A stretch of 64,000 nucleotides of DNA from DATBVX01 sp963724625 (GTDB lineage: Bacteria; Pseudomonadota; Gammaproteobacteria; Steroidobacterales; Steroidobacteraceae). This document shows, piece by piece, positions 17,864 to 26,473 of this stretch. The stretch is from assembly GCA_963724625.1 (NCBI GenBank), contig CAVRVO010000004.1, positions 248,001 to 312,000 of the forward strand. The letters are read 5' to 3'. Position 1 is the stretch's first letter. The number at the start of each line of letters is the position of its first letter. The notes under the pieces were generated by a model that ran no database searches, was not told where the DNA came from, and was given only the letters and a program-made list of their open reading frames with translations. The position numbers and the translations under genes are program-made.

Positions 17864-18586
17864 CTATCTCGCCGCGGTCGCGACCACCCGAATCCGAGGC
17901 TGCAGTCCGCATTCACGGGCCTCAGAGTTCTCCCACCACCAGCGACCGGCACGGCTGTCTTGGCCAGCCTCAATGGCGCGTGTGCATGGGGCACAGCCGA
18001 TGCTTGGGTAGTTGCGATCGTGCAGCGGGTTGTAGGGCAGTTTGTGTGCCTGCACGTATTCCTGTACTTCGCCCAGGGTCCAGTCGAGCAGCGGACTCAC
18101 CTTGTAGAGACCGTTGCTGTCATCCCACTCGACGTGCTCACCCTGGGCACGAAGCGCCGACTGTTCGCGCCGCACGCCGGTGATCCACGCTTTGCGGCCC
18201 GCAATGCCGCGCCGGAATGGTTCGACCTTGCGGATGTAGCAGCAGCTCAGGCGCTCATCGATGCCCGCGTAGAAACCGTTGATGCCGTGCTTCTTGACGA
18301 AACTTTCGACGTGCTCGGCCTGCGGGTAATAGACAGTGATGCGCTTGCCGTAACGGCGCTGCACACGATCGAGCAGCGAGTAGGTCTCCTCATGCAGCCG
18401 GCCCGTATCGACGCTGAAGATTTCGATATCCGGCACCTGCGTCCAGATGATGTCGGTCAGCACCATCGCCTCGAGTCCGAGGCTGTTGGCATAGACGACG
18501 TCGCCGAACTCCGTGACGGCTCTTTGGAGCAACGCACGTACGTTAGAGACTTTACGTTCCAGCTCGTGGCTCAGCGACTGTGTCAT
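17864..18586 (-). CDS. cysH: APS reductase-type phosphoadenylylsulfate reductase family protein
   Basis: The 240-residue protein has the ATP-pyrophosphatase-like core (ANSLGLEAMVLTDII, DTGRLHEET). The catalytic cysteine is C226 in ARECGLQ. It also has C115-C116 (SCCYIRK) and C198/C201 (IGCAPCT), the four ligands of the [4Fe-4S] cluster that mark adenylylsulfate (APS) reductases, as opposed to the E. coli-type PAPS reductase. The pathway should therefore not need APS kinase at this step. It is the first gene of the cysH-cysG-cysteine synthase-FNR transcript and diverges from cysB. Confidence 0.95.
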   Translation of the reverse strand: MTQSLSHELERKVSNVRALLQRAVTEFGDVVYANSLGLEAMVLTDIIWTQVPDIEIFSVDTGRLHEETYSLLDRVQRRYGKRITVYYPQAEHVESFVKKHGINGFYAGIDERLSCCYIRKVEPFRRGIAGRKAWITGVRREQSALRAQGEHVEWDDSNGLYKVSPLLDWTLGEVQEYVQAHKLPYNPLHDRNYPSIGCAPCTRAIEAGQDSRAGRWWWENSEARECGLQPRIRVVATAAR

Positions 18587-18673
18587 GACTTATCCGGCTG
18601 CGGGGGGCGAGAGGACTCTAACAACCGGGTTGGCGCCCAAATACGAAGCGTTTGTTCTGATCCGATGCGGTCC

Positions 18674-18741
18674 GGTTATGAAATGAAACCAGGCAGCCGC
18701 TCTCATAACCGCTGGTAATGGCGACCGAGGCGACGGTTATG
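18674..18741. promoter_or_regulatory. three GGTTATG motifs between cysH and cysB, candidate CysB sites
   Basis: GGTTATG occurs on the plus strand at 18674-18680 and 18735-18741, and inverted as CATAACC at 18704-18710. A similar GGTTATT lies at 21929-21935, upstream of cysI. The spacing of about 30 bases between motif centres (three helical turns) is regular. Binding by CysB is inferred. Confidence 0.4.
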
Positions 18742-18780
18742 GCTTCAGTTACCGTTCGATCTTGCATACAGTCTGCAGCC

Positions 18781-19755
18781 ATGAAGCTGCACCAACTGCG
18801 CTACCTAGCCGCCGTCGCCCAGAACGGACTCAACATCACCGCCGCCGCCCAGAAGCTGCACACCTCGCAACCAGGGGTAAGCAAGCAGATCAAGCTGCTC
18901 GAGGATGAGCTCGGATTTCAGATCTTTGCGCGTGACGGCCGTAACCTCACTCAGATCACACCCGCCGGACAGCAAGTCATCGACCGCGCGCTCACGGTGC
19001 TGCGCGAGGTTCAGAGCATCAAGAGCCTGTCCGAGGAGTTGCGGGACGAAACACGCGGGAGCCTGTCCATCGGTACCACCCACACGCAGGCGCGCTACGT
19101 GCTGCCCACGGTCATCAAGGCGTTTCGCGAGCGTTACCCGCACATTCGCCTGCACCTGCACCAGGGCACGTCCGAGCAGATCGCGGAGATGGCACAGCTC
19201 GACCGCATCGACTTCGCCATCGCGACGGGCTCACAGCAGCTTTTTTCTGACATGGTGCTGCTGCCCTGCTATCGCTGGCACCGCCACGTGGTCGTGCCGC
19301 GCGGACACGACCTGACCAAGGAGGGTCGGCTCACCCTCAAGGACCTGGCCGATCATCCGATCGTCACCTACGTGTTCGGGTTCAGCGGACCTTCTTCGTT
19401 ACAGGACATTTTTGCTCGCGGCGGATTCACGGCGGACGTCGCGCTGACTGCACGCGATGCAGACGTCATCAAGACCTACGTACGGTTGGGTCTCGGTGTC
19501 GGCATCGTTGCCAGCATGGCGGTCGAAGAGAACGAGGATCGCGATCTCGTGTCACTCGACGCCAGCCACATTTTCCCCGAGCATGTGACCTGGGTCGGTT
19601 TCCACCGCGGCGTTTTGCTGCGCAAATTCATGTACGAGTTTCTGCAGCTGCTGGCGCCCCATCTCAACCGGCGCGTGGTAGATCGCGCGCAGGCCGCACC
19701 GGGGCCGCTTGAAGTGGAACAGCTGTTCGCCGAGATCGAGCTGCCGCTCAGGTAG
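18781..19755 (+). CDS. cysB: LysR-family regulator CysB
   Basis: A 324-residue LysR protein. The start MKLHQLRYLAAVAQNGLNIT and the helix-turn-helix (AAAQKLHTSQPGVSKQIKLL) are characteristic of CysB/Cbl. The effector domain follows, with TTHTQARYVLPTVIKAF and GTSEQIAEM. It should activate the cys genes when N-acetylserine or O-acetylserine is high and sulfide is low. I chose the ATG at 18781 over an in-frame upstream ATG at 18718 because CysB proteins begin there. It is divergent from cysH; its stop overlaps the stop of the DUF934 gene by 8 bases, tail to tail. Confidence 0.95.
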   Translation: MKLHQLRYLAAVAQNGLNITAAAQKLHTSQPGVSKQIKLLEDELGFQIFARDGRNLTQITPAGQQVIDRALTVLREVQSIKSLSEELRDETRGSLSIGTTHTQARYVLPTVIKAFRERYPHIRLHLHQGTSEQIAEMAQLDRIDFAIATGSQQLFSDMVLLPCYRWHRHVVVPRGHDLTKEGRLTLKDLADHPIVTYVFGFSGPSSLQDIFARGGFTADVALTARDADVIKTYVRLGLGVGIVASMAVEENEDRDLVSLDASHIFPEHVTWVGFHRGVLLRKFMYEFLQLLAPHLNRRVVDRAQAAPGPLEVEQLFAEIELPLR

Positions 19756-20236
19756 CGTAGAAATCCCGCTGGTGCTGAACCTGCACGCTCGACGGCTGAT
19801 AAGCCACGTCGAAATCGTCGAATGCTGCCAGCACGGATTGAGGGTTCACGCCCGGCGCCAATTCGAATGAATCGATGCCACAACGTGCCATGAAGAAGAT
19901 CTGGTCACGCTTGACATGCCCAACGGCGCGAATTTCGCCGGTGAAATTGAGGCGGTCCCGCAGCACGCGCGCCTGGCTGTAGCCGCGACCCTCGCTGGGC
20001 GAGGGGAACTCGATGGCGATGAGCGACACCCGGGGCAGGTCTGCGCGCAGCAGTTCCACCCGGTCCGCAGGACTGATGCGCAGACCCACGCGCCCGCTCC
20101 ACGAGGACCACCGCTCGCGCTCGAGGTGCCAGCGAGCCAATGGCAGGATCAGGGCACCGTTTTCACCCTCAGGGTCCTCGTCGATCGTTCGCCAGTCGTC
20201 GCTGACGACCTCACGCCGCCGAATAATTTCGCGCAT
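19748..20236 (-). CDS. DUF934 family protein (sulfite reductase-associated)
   Basis: About 162 residues from the ATG at 20236 (MREIIRRREVVSDDW); an ATG at 20251 is also possible. It has the DUF934 features LILPLARWHLERE, IAIEFPSPSEGRGYSQARVL and RGVGHVKRDQ-like RAVGHVKRDQIFFMARCG near the middle. DUF934 genes are regularly found directly after cysI in beta- and gammaproteobacteria, and a role in sulfite reduction or cofactor delivery has been proposed. Here it overlaps the cysI end by 26 bases. Confidence 0.88.
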   Translation of the reverse strand: MREIIRRREVVSDDWRTIDEDPEGENGALILPLARWHLERERWSSWSGRVGLRISPADRVELLRADLPRVSLIAIEFPSPSEGRGYSQARVLRDRLNFTGEIRAVGHVKRDQIFFMARCGIDSFELAPGVNPQSVLAAFDDFDVAYQPSSVQVQHQRDFYAT

Positions 20237-21881
20237 CAGCTCTCTCTCCATAGACGCGGTCCTGGAAGGGCTCGACACCGATACGGCGCACCGTGTCGAC
20301 GAAACGCTCTTCCTCGTGTCTTCGCTCGACATAGACATCGATGAGTTTCTGAATCGTTCCTGCCACCGCGGCCTGCGGCACAGAAGGGCCGATGACCTTA
20401 CCGAGCGCCGCGTCCTCGCTCGCCGAACCGCCGATCGTGATCTGGTACCACTCCTCGCCGTGCTTATCGACGCCGAGAATGCCGATGTGACCGACGTGAT
20501 GATGCCCGCAGGCGTTCATGCAACCAGACATCTTGATCTGGATTTCACCGAGGTCGTAGAGGTAATCGAGGTCGCTGAAGTGCGCCTGGAGCTGTTTCGC
20601 CACCGGGATCGACGTCGCATTGGCCAGAGAGCAAAAGTCGAGCCCCGGGCAGCAGATCATGTCGGTGAGCGTGCCGATGTTCGGTGTAGCCAGCTTGAGC
20701 ACATCGAGTGCGCGCCACAGCTCGTACAGGTCGCTTTGTCGCACGTCCGCCAGCAACAGGTTCTGATCGTGCGAGGCGCGAATCAGACCGAAGCTGTAAC
20801 GTTCGGCCAGATCCGCCACGCCATCCATCTGCTCGGCGGTCATGTCGCCGGGCGCCTCACCGTGCGCCTTGAGTGACAGGAATACGACGCGATAGCCCGC
20901 CACCTTGTGCGGCCGGGTGTTGTAGCGATACCAGGCCTTGAAACTCGCCTCACGCTGCGCGATCACGTCGACATCCTGAAGCTGCTCGTAAGGGGGCGGT
21001 GCGAAAAACGCGCGCATGCGCTCGATTTCGCTGCTATCGAGCCTGAGTCCCTGGTCACGAATCTGCGCCCACTCCTCTTCCACGCGGCGTGCGAACTCCA
21101 CCGGCCCCAGGCTCTTCACCAGAATCTTGATGCGTGCCTTGTTGAGATTGTCGCGTCGCCCAAGCTCGTTGTAGATGCGCAGGATGACGTCGAGGTACGA
21201 GAGCAGATCCTGTTGAGGCAGGAAATCGCGAATCACATGACCGATGATCGGCGTACGGCCAAGTCCACCGCCCACCAGCACCTCGAAGCCAAGCTCGCCC
21301 GCCTCGTTGCGCTTCAAATGCAGACCGATGTCGTGCACCTGTGAGGCCGCACGATCGACTGCCGTCCCGGTAACGGCAATCTTGAACTTTCGCGGCAGAT
21401 ACGAGAACTCAGGGTGCAGCGTTGCCCACTGGCGGACGATCTCGCAGTAAGGTCGCGGATCGTCGATCTCATCCGGCGTCACGCCTGCAAGGTGGTCGGC
21501 GGTGATGTTGCGCACGCAGTTGCCGCTGGTCTGCATCGCGTGCATCTGGACTTGTGCCAACTCGGCCAGGATGTCGGGCACGTGCTCGAGCTTCGGCCAG
21601 TTGAACTGCAGGTTCTGCCGTGTGGTGAAATGGCCATAGCCGCGATCATAACGACGCGCAATGTGTGCAAGCGTGCGCATCTGGCGCACCGACAGCAGTC
21701 CGTAGGGAATGGAGATGCGCAGCATTGGCGCAAAGCGCTGGATGTAGAGCCCATTGCGCAGGCGCAGTGGCTTGAATTCGTCCTCGCTCAGCTCGCCCGC
21801 GAGGAAACGGCGTGTCTGGTCGCGAAACTGCGCAACACGCTGGTCCACCAGCCCCTGATCTATGACGTCGTAGCGATACAT
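20211..21881 (-). CDS. cysI: sulfite reductase hemoprotein (CysI type)
   Basis: The 556-residue siroheme/[4Fe-4S] enzyme has the two nitrite/sulfite reductase half-domains. Motifs include YGHFTTRQNLQFNWPKLE and TSGNCVRNITAD, and the cluster ligands are in CCPGLDFC and SGCMNACGHHH. It reduces sulfite to sulfide by six electrons. No flavoprotein CysJ is present, so the reductant is probably ferredoxin, supplied by the FNR at 14281-15411. A nitrite reductase reading is less likely given the cys neighbours and DUF934. It starts its own minus-strand transcript upstream of DUF934. Confidence 0.93.
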   Translation of the reverse strand: MYRYDVIDQGLVDQRVAQFRDQTRRFLAGELSEDEFKPLRLRNGLYIQRFAPMLRISIPYGLLSVRQMRTLAHIARRYDRGYGHFTTRQNLQFNWPKLEHVPDILAELAQVQMHAMQTSGNCVRNITADHLAGVTPDEIDDPRPYCEIVRQWATLHPEFSYLPRKFKIAVTGTAVDRAASQVHDIGLHLKRNEAGELGFEVLVGGGLGRTPIIGHVIRDFLPQQDLLSYLDVILRIYNELGRRDNLNKARIKILVKSLGPVEFARRVEEEWAQIRDQGLRLDSSEIERMRAFFAPPPYEQLQDVDVIAQREASFKAWYRYNTRPHKVAGYRVVFLSLKAHGEAPGDMTAEQMDGVADLAERYSFGLIRASHDQNLLLADVRQSDLYELWRALDVLKLATPNIGTLTDMICCPGLDFCSLANATSIPVAKQLQAHFSDLDYLYDLGEIQIKMSGCMNACGHHHVGHIGILGVDKHGEEWYQITIGGSASEDAALGKVIGPSVPQAAVAGTIQKLIDVYVERRHEEERFVDTVRRIGVEPFQDRVYGERADARNYSAA

Positions 21882-22015
21882 CGCGCCCGACTATAGGGAG
21901 GGGCGTCGAAGGCGGGTAAATACCGGCTGGTTATTGGCCCCAAGCCTGCGGCTATGGCCAGTTCCCGGCCGCGTATAATCGCGGTCCGGCGCGAATTTTG
22001 ACCCCGGAGAGGCCT

Positions 22016-22351
22016 GTGTCCTTCAAAGTTCTCCTTGACCACTGGCAGCAGACCGCCCCGCCGACCCTGACCGCCACCGAATATGCCGTGCGCCTGCCGG
22101 TGGACGATGCAGCCCGTATTCAGGCCCTCACAGAGATGTATCCGGGGATGAGCCGCGAACAGATCATCACCGACCTGATGGGCGCGGCCCTCAAGGAACT
22201 CGCGGCCTCGATGCCCTACGTGAAAGGGAGCAAGGTGATCTCGACGGATGAGCACGGCGACCCGGTATACGAGGACGCGGGCCCGACTTCGAAGTTCGTC
22301 GAACTCACGCGCAAGCACCGCAAGAAGCTCGCCCCGCCGGCCAAGTCCTGA
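22016..22351 (+). CDS. conserved gammaproteobacterial hypothetical protein
   Basis: A 111-residue protein from a GTG preceded by GGAGAGG. Recognisable stretches are ATEYAVRLPVDDAARIQAL, REQIITDLMGAALKEL, SMPYVKGSKVI and GPTSKFVELTRKH. I recall close relatives in Pseudomonas and related genera, sometimes named 'type 1 pili tip component' or 'pilin assembly protein', but I know no evidence for that and see no signal peptide. A TATAAT at 21974-21979 could be its -10 element. It stands alone between cysI and the PotD-like gene. Confidence 0.8.
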   Translation: MSFKVLLDHWQQTAPPTLTATEYAVRLPVDDAARIQALTEMYPGMSREQIITDLMGAALKELAASMPYVKGSKVISTDEHGDPVYEDAGPTSKFVELTRKHRKKLAPPAKS

Positions 22352-22414
22352 TCGCGACGGCCAAGTTGGGGCTGTGGCCCGAAGTAAGAGTCGGCGCATG
22401 AGCCCAGCAACCCG

Positions 22415-23542
22415 GTGAAAACCCTCTCGCCAATTCTGGTCTTCCTCCCGCTTCTTGCCTCTTGCGGCAACCCCGATCGATCCGCGGGCCCGCATGCTTC
22501 CGAGCCGGCGACGCTCTACTTCTCGAACTGGGAAGGCGAGATCGGCCCGGACACGCTGTCCGAGTTTGAGCGCCGTACGGGAATCAACGTCGTCATGGAC
22601 GACATTCCAGACAACGTCTCACTGCAGACCAAGCTGCTTACCGGCCACTCGGGCAGTGATCTTGTCGTGCCGAGCTCCGACTTCCTGCGCACGCTGATCG
22701 CTGCCGGGGCTGTGCAGAAACTCGAGAAATCGAAGCTGCCAAATTGGCGGCACCTCGATCCAGTGATCCTGACGGCACTGGAAAGAATTGATCCAGGCAA
22801 TCAATACGGCGTGCCATTCCTGTGGGGCACACAGGGGCTTGCGTACGACGCGAAGGTGCTCGCCCGCACACTGCATCGTCAACCCGAGCCGAGCTGGAAC
22901 CTCATGTTTGATCCCGAGACCGCGCGCCGGCTCGCAGGCTGCGGCATCACCTGGCAGGACAGTGCTGGCTCGATCATGTTCCGTCTGGGCTTGCTGGCCA
23001 TCGGCCGCGATCCAGCGAGCGAAGACCTCGCGGACCTGCGCGCGGCCGAAGCAGCATTCATGCGCGTGCGACCGTATGTGCGGTACATCGAGAGCGGCAG
23101 CAGAAACCGCACCGATCTCGCCAGCGGCGAGATCTGCATGACAGTCGGGCCCAGTGGCGAGATGCTGCAGGCGCGAGCGCTCGCGCTCGAGAGCAGGAGC
23201 GGCGCAGAAGTTCGTTACGTCGTCCCGCAGGAAGGAGGGATGATGTGGGTGGACATGCTGGTGATCCCAGTTGGGGCGCCGCACCCGCAAGCCACCCACC
23301 GTTTCCTGGATTACCTGCTGGAACCAGGCGTCATCGCTGAGGTCTCCAACGCATCGAAGTACGCCAATGCAAATCGCGACGCCACGCAGCTGCTCAGTCC
23401 GGCCGTGCGCGACGATCCGGACATCTACCCGCCAGCCGACGTGATGTCGCGCTTGCATCTCTTCCCGGGGGAGTCGCAAGCGTATACGCGTGCCCGAGTT
23501 GCAGCGTGGACGCGAATTCTTGCGGCCCGGCAGACACCCTGA
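22415..23542 (+). CDS. PotD/PotF-like polyamine-binding lipoprotein
   Basis: This 375-residue periplasmic binding protein has a lipobox LLASCG at residues 13-18, so it should be a lipoprotein. The mature part begins TLYFSNWEGEIGPDTLSEFE, typical of PotD/PotF spermidine or putrescine binding proteins, and contains YGVPFLWGTQGLAYD and GMMWVDMLVIP. The start is a GTG. No permease or ATPase genes adjoin it, so it is an orphan whose transporter lies elsewhere, or it acts as a sensor. The exact ligand is not visible. Confidence 0.9.
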   Translation: MKTLSPILVFLPLLASCGNPDRSAGPHASEPATLYFSNWEGEIGPDTLSEFERRTGINVVMDDIPDNVSLQTKLLTGHSGSDLVVPSSDFLRTLIAAGAVQKLEKSKLPNWRHLDPVILTALERIDPGNQYGVPFLWGTQGLAYDAKVLARTLHRQPEPSWNLMFDPETARRLAGCGITWQDSAGSIMFRLGLLAIGRDPASEDLADLRAAEAAFMRVRPYVRYIESGSRNRTDLASGEICMTVGPSGEMLQARALALESRSGAEVRYVVPQEGGMMWVDMLVIPVGAPHPQATHRFLDYLLEPGVIAEVSNASKYANANRDATQLLSPAVRDDPDIYPPADVMSRLHLFPGESQAYTRARVAAWTRILAARQTP

Positions 23543-23595
23543 CGGGAATCGGAACGTCGTGTGCCGGAATACTCTTGCGAGCGTGCGAGGACGAT

Positions 23596-24048
23596 CTATT
23601 CTTCGTCTTTCTTGTTGCCGCGCTGCTTCTGAATCCACTCACTCAACCGCCTGAGGTCCTTCGGCTTGGTCGGGCGCGTCTTCTCCGGCGGCGCGGAGGT
23701 ACTGTTGTAGGGATCGATACCTGAAGCAGGATCCCGAGGCTCGGATTTGGCAGGACGCTGAGCGTGGGTGTCATACGGATCGAAGCCCGGCCCACGTTGG
23801 TCGGCACTGGTGCCGAAGTTTTTCGCCTTCTTCGGCGGATCGTCCTGGATCTTCAGATCGGGGTAGAGTTTTTTCAACCGCTCGGTATCCACGTTGCCCC
23901 CGAACTTGCCAGTCGCCATGGACCACTCCCAGACAGCATTGCCCCGTGAATCAAAACTCACCCGGCCTGACGTCTTCTCAGGCGCAGGCGTGTTTGCAGG
24001 TGCCTCATCGCCGGTAGCATCCGGCTTAGGCGACTTCGAACCAGACAT
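23596..24048 (-). CDS. conserved hypothetical, highly polar protein
   Basis: The 150-residue protein is almost entirely hydrophilic and probably disordered: Pro/Lys/Asp/Thr-rich with no membrane segment. One ordered-looking motif is GRVSFDSRGNAVWEWSMATG at residues ~28-47, followed by LKKLYPDLKI. Similar small proteins with an 'RGNAVWEW' motif occur in beta- and gammaproteobacteria, to my recollection. No function is known. It is convergent with the PotD-like gene. Confidence 0.75.
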   Translation of the reverse strand: MSGSKSPKPDATGDEAPANTPAPEKTSGRVSFDSRGNAVWEWSMATGKFGGNVDTERLKKLYPDLKIQDDPPKKAKNFGTSADQRGPGFDPYDTHAQRPAKSEPRDPASGIDPYNSTSAPPEKTRPTKPKDLRRLSEWIQKQRGNKKDEE

Positions 24049-24232
24049 CCAGGTCTCCCGCTGTCAGCCGTCCTCTCGGCTCACAGCTATATTCATGGTG
24101 TAGAGCATTGATAATCCTAGCTGATCTGACAGGCAATTCTGCGACACAGCCAGCATTCCGGAACGCGAGCCGCATCACAGGTGGACTTGCTTTGCGGTGC
24201 TTTGACCAAAGACAGGACCCCTCCTCAGCCCC

Positions 24233-26095
24233 GTGAGACGTTCAGCACCTTTGTCTGCAGATCTTTACGCGAACACCCAGGCGCCCGCGCTGGCGCAGGG
24301 CTTTTTCGGGGTGTTCCGTTATAGCCGGCGCGCCATAGAGCTCGTGTGGACCACCAACCGCGGGCTCACCCTCGCCCTGGCGATCCTGACCGTGCTCGCC
24401 GGAGCATTACCAGCCGGGGTTGCGTACGTCGGCTCACTCATAGTCGACAGCGTGGTTTCAGCCATTCGCATCCATGGCGAAGCTGGAACGGTCGCGTATC
24501 GCCCGGTGTTGCAATTCGTGGCCCTCGAAGCGCTCATCGTCACAGCAATCGCGGCCACGCAACGTGGTATTTCGGTATGCCAGTCGTTGCTGCGCGCGCA
24601 GCTCGGCCAGCGCGTCAACGTCATGATCCTCGAGAAGGCGCTCACGCTCGAGCTGCAACGCTTCGAGGACAGCGAGTTCTACGACAAGCTCATCCGTGCA
24701 CGCCGCGAAGCTTCGAGCCGCCCTCTGAGCCTGGTGATGCGCACGTTCGGCCTGGCGCAGAACGCGATCTCGCTGGCGAGTTATGCCGTCTTGCTGGTGC
24801 ATTTCTCGCCCTGGGCGGTAATCGTGCTGCTGATCTCCGGCCTGCCTGCGTTCGTCGCTGAAACGAAGTTCTCGGGCGATGCGTTTCGCTTGTTCCGCTG
24901 GCGCTCGCCGGAATCGCGCATGCAGATGTACCTGGAAACAGTGCTGGCGCGCGAGGATCACGCCAAGGAAGTGAAGCTGTTCGAACTCGGCGACCTGTTT
25001 CTCGGCCGCTATCGGGATATTTTCCGGCGGCTCTACACCGCCGATCGTGATCTCACGATACGTCGCGATAGCTGGGGCTTTGCGATGGGTCTCATCGGCA
25101 CCGCCGTGCTCTATGGCGGCTACGCGTGGATCGCTGTGGAGACGGTTCGCGGCCTCATTACGCTAGGGCAGATGACGATGTACCTGATGCTGTTTCGCCA
25201 GGGCCAGTCCGCGGTATCGGCAAGCCTGGCGGCAATCGGTGGAATGTACGAGGACAATCTCTATCTCTCGACGCTGTACGAGTACCTGGAGGAACCAGTC
25301 GTCGCGCCGAGCGGCATCGAGGCGAGCGGCCCAATGCCCGGCGACGGCATTCGCTTCGAAAACGTGAGCTTCACTTATCCAGGTAGTGATCAGCCCGCCA
25401 TTGCCGGGATTTCTCTGCACATTCGCCCCGGTGAGAGCCTCGCGCTCGTAGGCGAGAACGGCTCCGGCAAGACGACCCTGATCAAGCTTCTCACGCGCCT
25501 CTACCAGCCGAGCGCTGGGCGCATCGTGCTCGATGGACGTGATCTCAATGATTGGGACCAGGACACACTGCGCCAGCGCATCGGTGTGATCTTCCAGGAC
25601 TTCGCGCGCTATCAGCTCATGGTCGGCGAGAACGTGGGCGCTGGCGACGTGCGCGAATTCGCCAACGAGGCGCTATGGCACGAAGCGGCTGACAAGGGTA
25701 TGGCAACGTCTTTCGTGCGCGAATTGCCGTCTGGTTTTCACACGCAGCTCGGCAAGTGGTTCAAGGATGGGCGCGAGCTGTCGGGCGGCCAATGGCAGAA
25801 GATCGCGCTGTCCCGTGCGTTCATGCGCAGCAGCGCGGACATCCTGGTGCTGGACGAGCCGACGGCCTCGATCGACGCAGCCGCCGAAGCAACCGTTTTC
25901 GAGCATTTTCGATCGCTCACCCGCGACAAGATCGCCATCCTGATCTCGCACCGCTTCTCGACAGTGCGCATGGCGGATCAGATCGTGGTGTTGGAGGAAG
26001 GCCGCATCGTGGAACGGGGCACGCACGAAGAACTCCTGACGCTCGGCGGTCGCTACGCGAAGCTGTTCGAGTTGCAGGCACGAGGTTATCGGTAG
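24233..26095 (+). CDS. ABC exporter, fused permease and ATPase
   Basis: This 620-residue half-transporter has an N-terminal six-helix transmembrane region of about residues 35-320 and a C-terminal nucleotide-binding domain. The Walker A is GENGSGKTT, the signature ELSGGQWQKIALSRAF and the Walker B ILVLDEPTASID, followed by the switch histidine in LISHRFSTVRMADQ. It would work as a homodimer. The substrate cannot be told; the family includes lipid, peptide and drug exporters. The start is a GTG. It stands alone. Confidence 0.92.
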   Translation: MRRSAPLSADLYANTQAPALAQGFFGVFRYSRRAIELVWTTNRGLTLALAILTVLAGALPAGVAYVGSLIVDSVVSAIRIHGEAGTVAYRPVLQFVALEALIVTAIAATQRGISVCQSLLRAQLGQRVNVMILEKALTLELQRFEDSEFYDKLIRARREASSRPLSLVMRTFGLAQNAISLASYAVLLVHFSPWAVIVLLISGLPAFVAETKFSGDAFRLFRWRSPESRMQMYLETVLAREDHAKEVKLFELGDLFLGRYRDIFRRLYTADRDLTIRRDSWGFAMGLIGTAVLYGGYAWIAVETVRGLITLGQMTMYLMLFRQGQSAVSASLAAIGGMYEDNLYLSTLYEYLEEPVVAPSGIEASGPMPGDGIRFENVSFTYPGSDQPAIAGISLHIRPGESLALVGENGSGKTTLIKLLTRLYQPSAGRIVLDGRDLNDWDQDTLRQRIGVIFQDFARYQLMVGENVGAGDVREFANEALWHEAADKGMATSFVRELPSGFHTQLGKWFKDGRELSGGQWQKIALSRAFMRSSADILVLDEPTASIDAAAEATVFEHFRSLTRDKIAILISHRFSTVRMADQIVVLEEGRIVERGTHEELLTLGGRYAKLFELQARGYR

Positions 26096-26161
26096 CATTG
26101 GCACGAAACTTGATTGTTTTTTGGCCGTGAGTTCGTGTTGCCAACGCTAGGAGCACCGATC

Positions 26162-26359
26162 ATGGCCAGGTACGGCAAGACTGCATCCCGCAAGGTCAAG
26201 CGCGCGATGCACGAGATGAAGCGGGGAAAATTGCGCAGCGGAAGGTCCGGCAAACGCGTGCGGAGCCGCAAACAGGCGATCGCTATTGGCTTGTCCGAAG
26301 CCCGCCGCTCGGGCGCCAAAGTGCCGCGCCAACGGCGCACTTCCCGCAAGAAGAAATAG
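26162..26359 (+). CDS. small basic DUF6496-like protein
   Basis: The 65-residue protein is extremely rich in Lys and Arg. It begins MARYGKTASRKVKRAMHEMK and has KRVRSRKQAIAIGLSEARR near the middle, the pattern of DUF6496-type short proteins. The charge suggests nucleic acid binding, possibly histone-like or stress-related; this is inference. The upstream frame is open for 16 more codons but conserved sequence begins at this ATG. Confidence 0.75.
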   Translation: MARYGKTASRKVKRAMHEMKRGKLRSGRSGKRVRSRKQAIAIGLSEARRSGAKVPRQRRTSRKKK

Positions 26360-26436
26360 TTCTCGCTCGCGAACACGGTCCAACGTCGAGTGCTTGGAGC
26401 GGTTCGTCGAGGTTGCGGATGGCGATATCCGGCAAG

Positions 26437-26463
26437 ACTCGTCCGGCTTGCAGCCGGACGAGT
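26437..26463. terminator. perfect hairpin between convergent genes
   Basis: An exact 11-base inverted repeat (ACTCGTCCGGC and its complement) encloses a 5-base loop TTGCA. It sits between the ends of the convergent DUF6496-like and glycine-zipper genes. No T-tract follows on either strand, so it may act as a bidirectional stability or rho-assisted element. Confidence 0.55.
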
Positions 26464-26473
26464 TGGATTCGAA

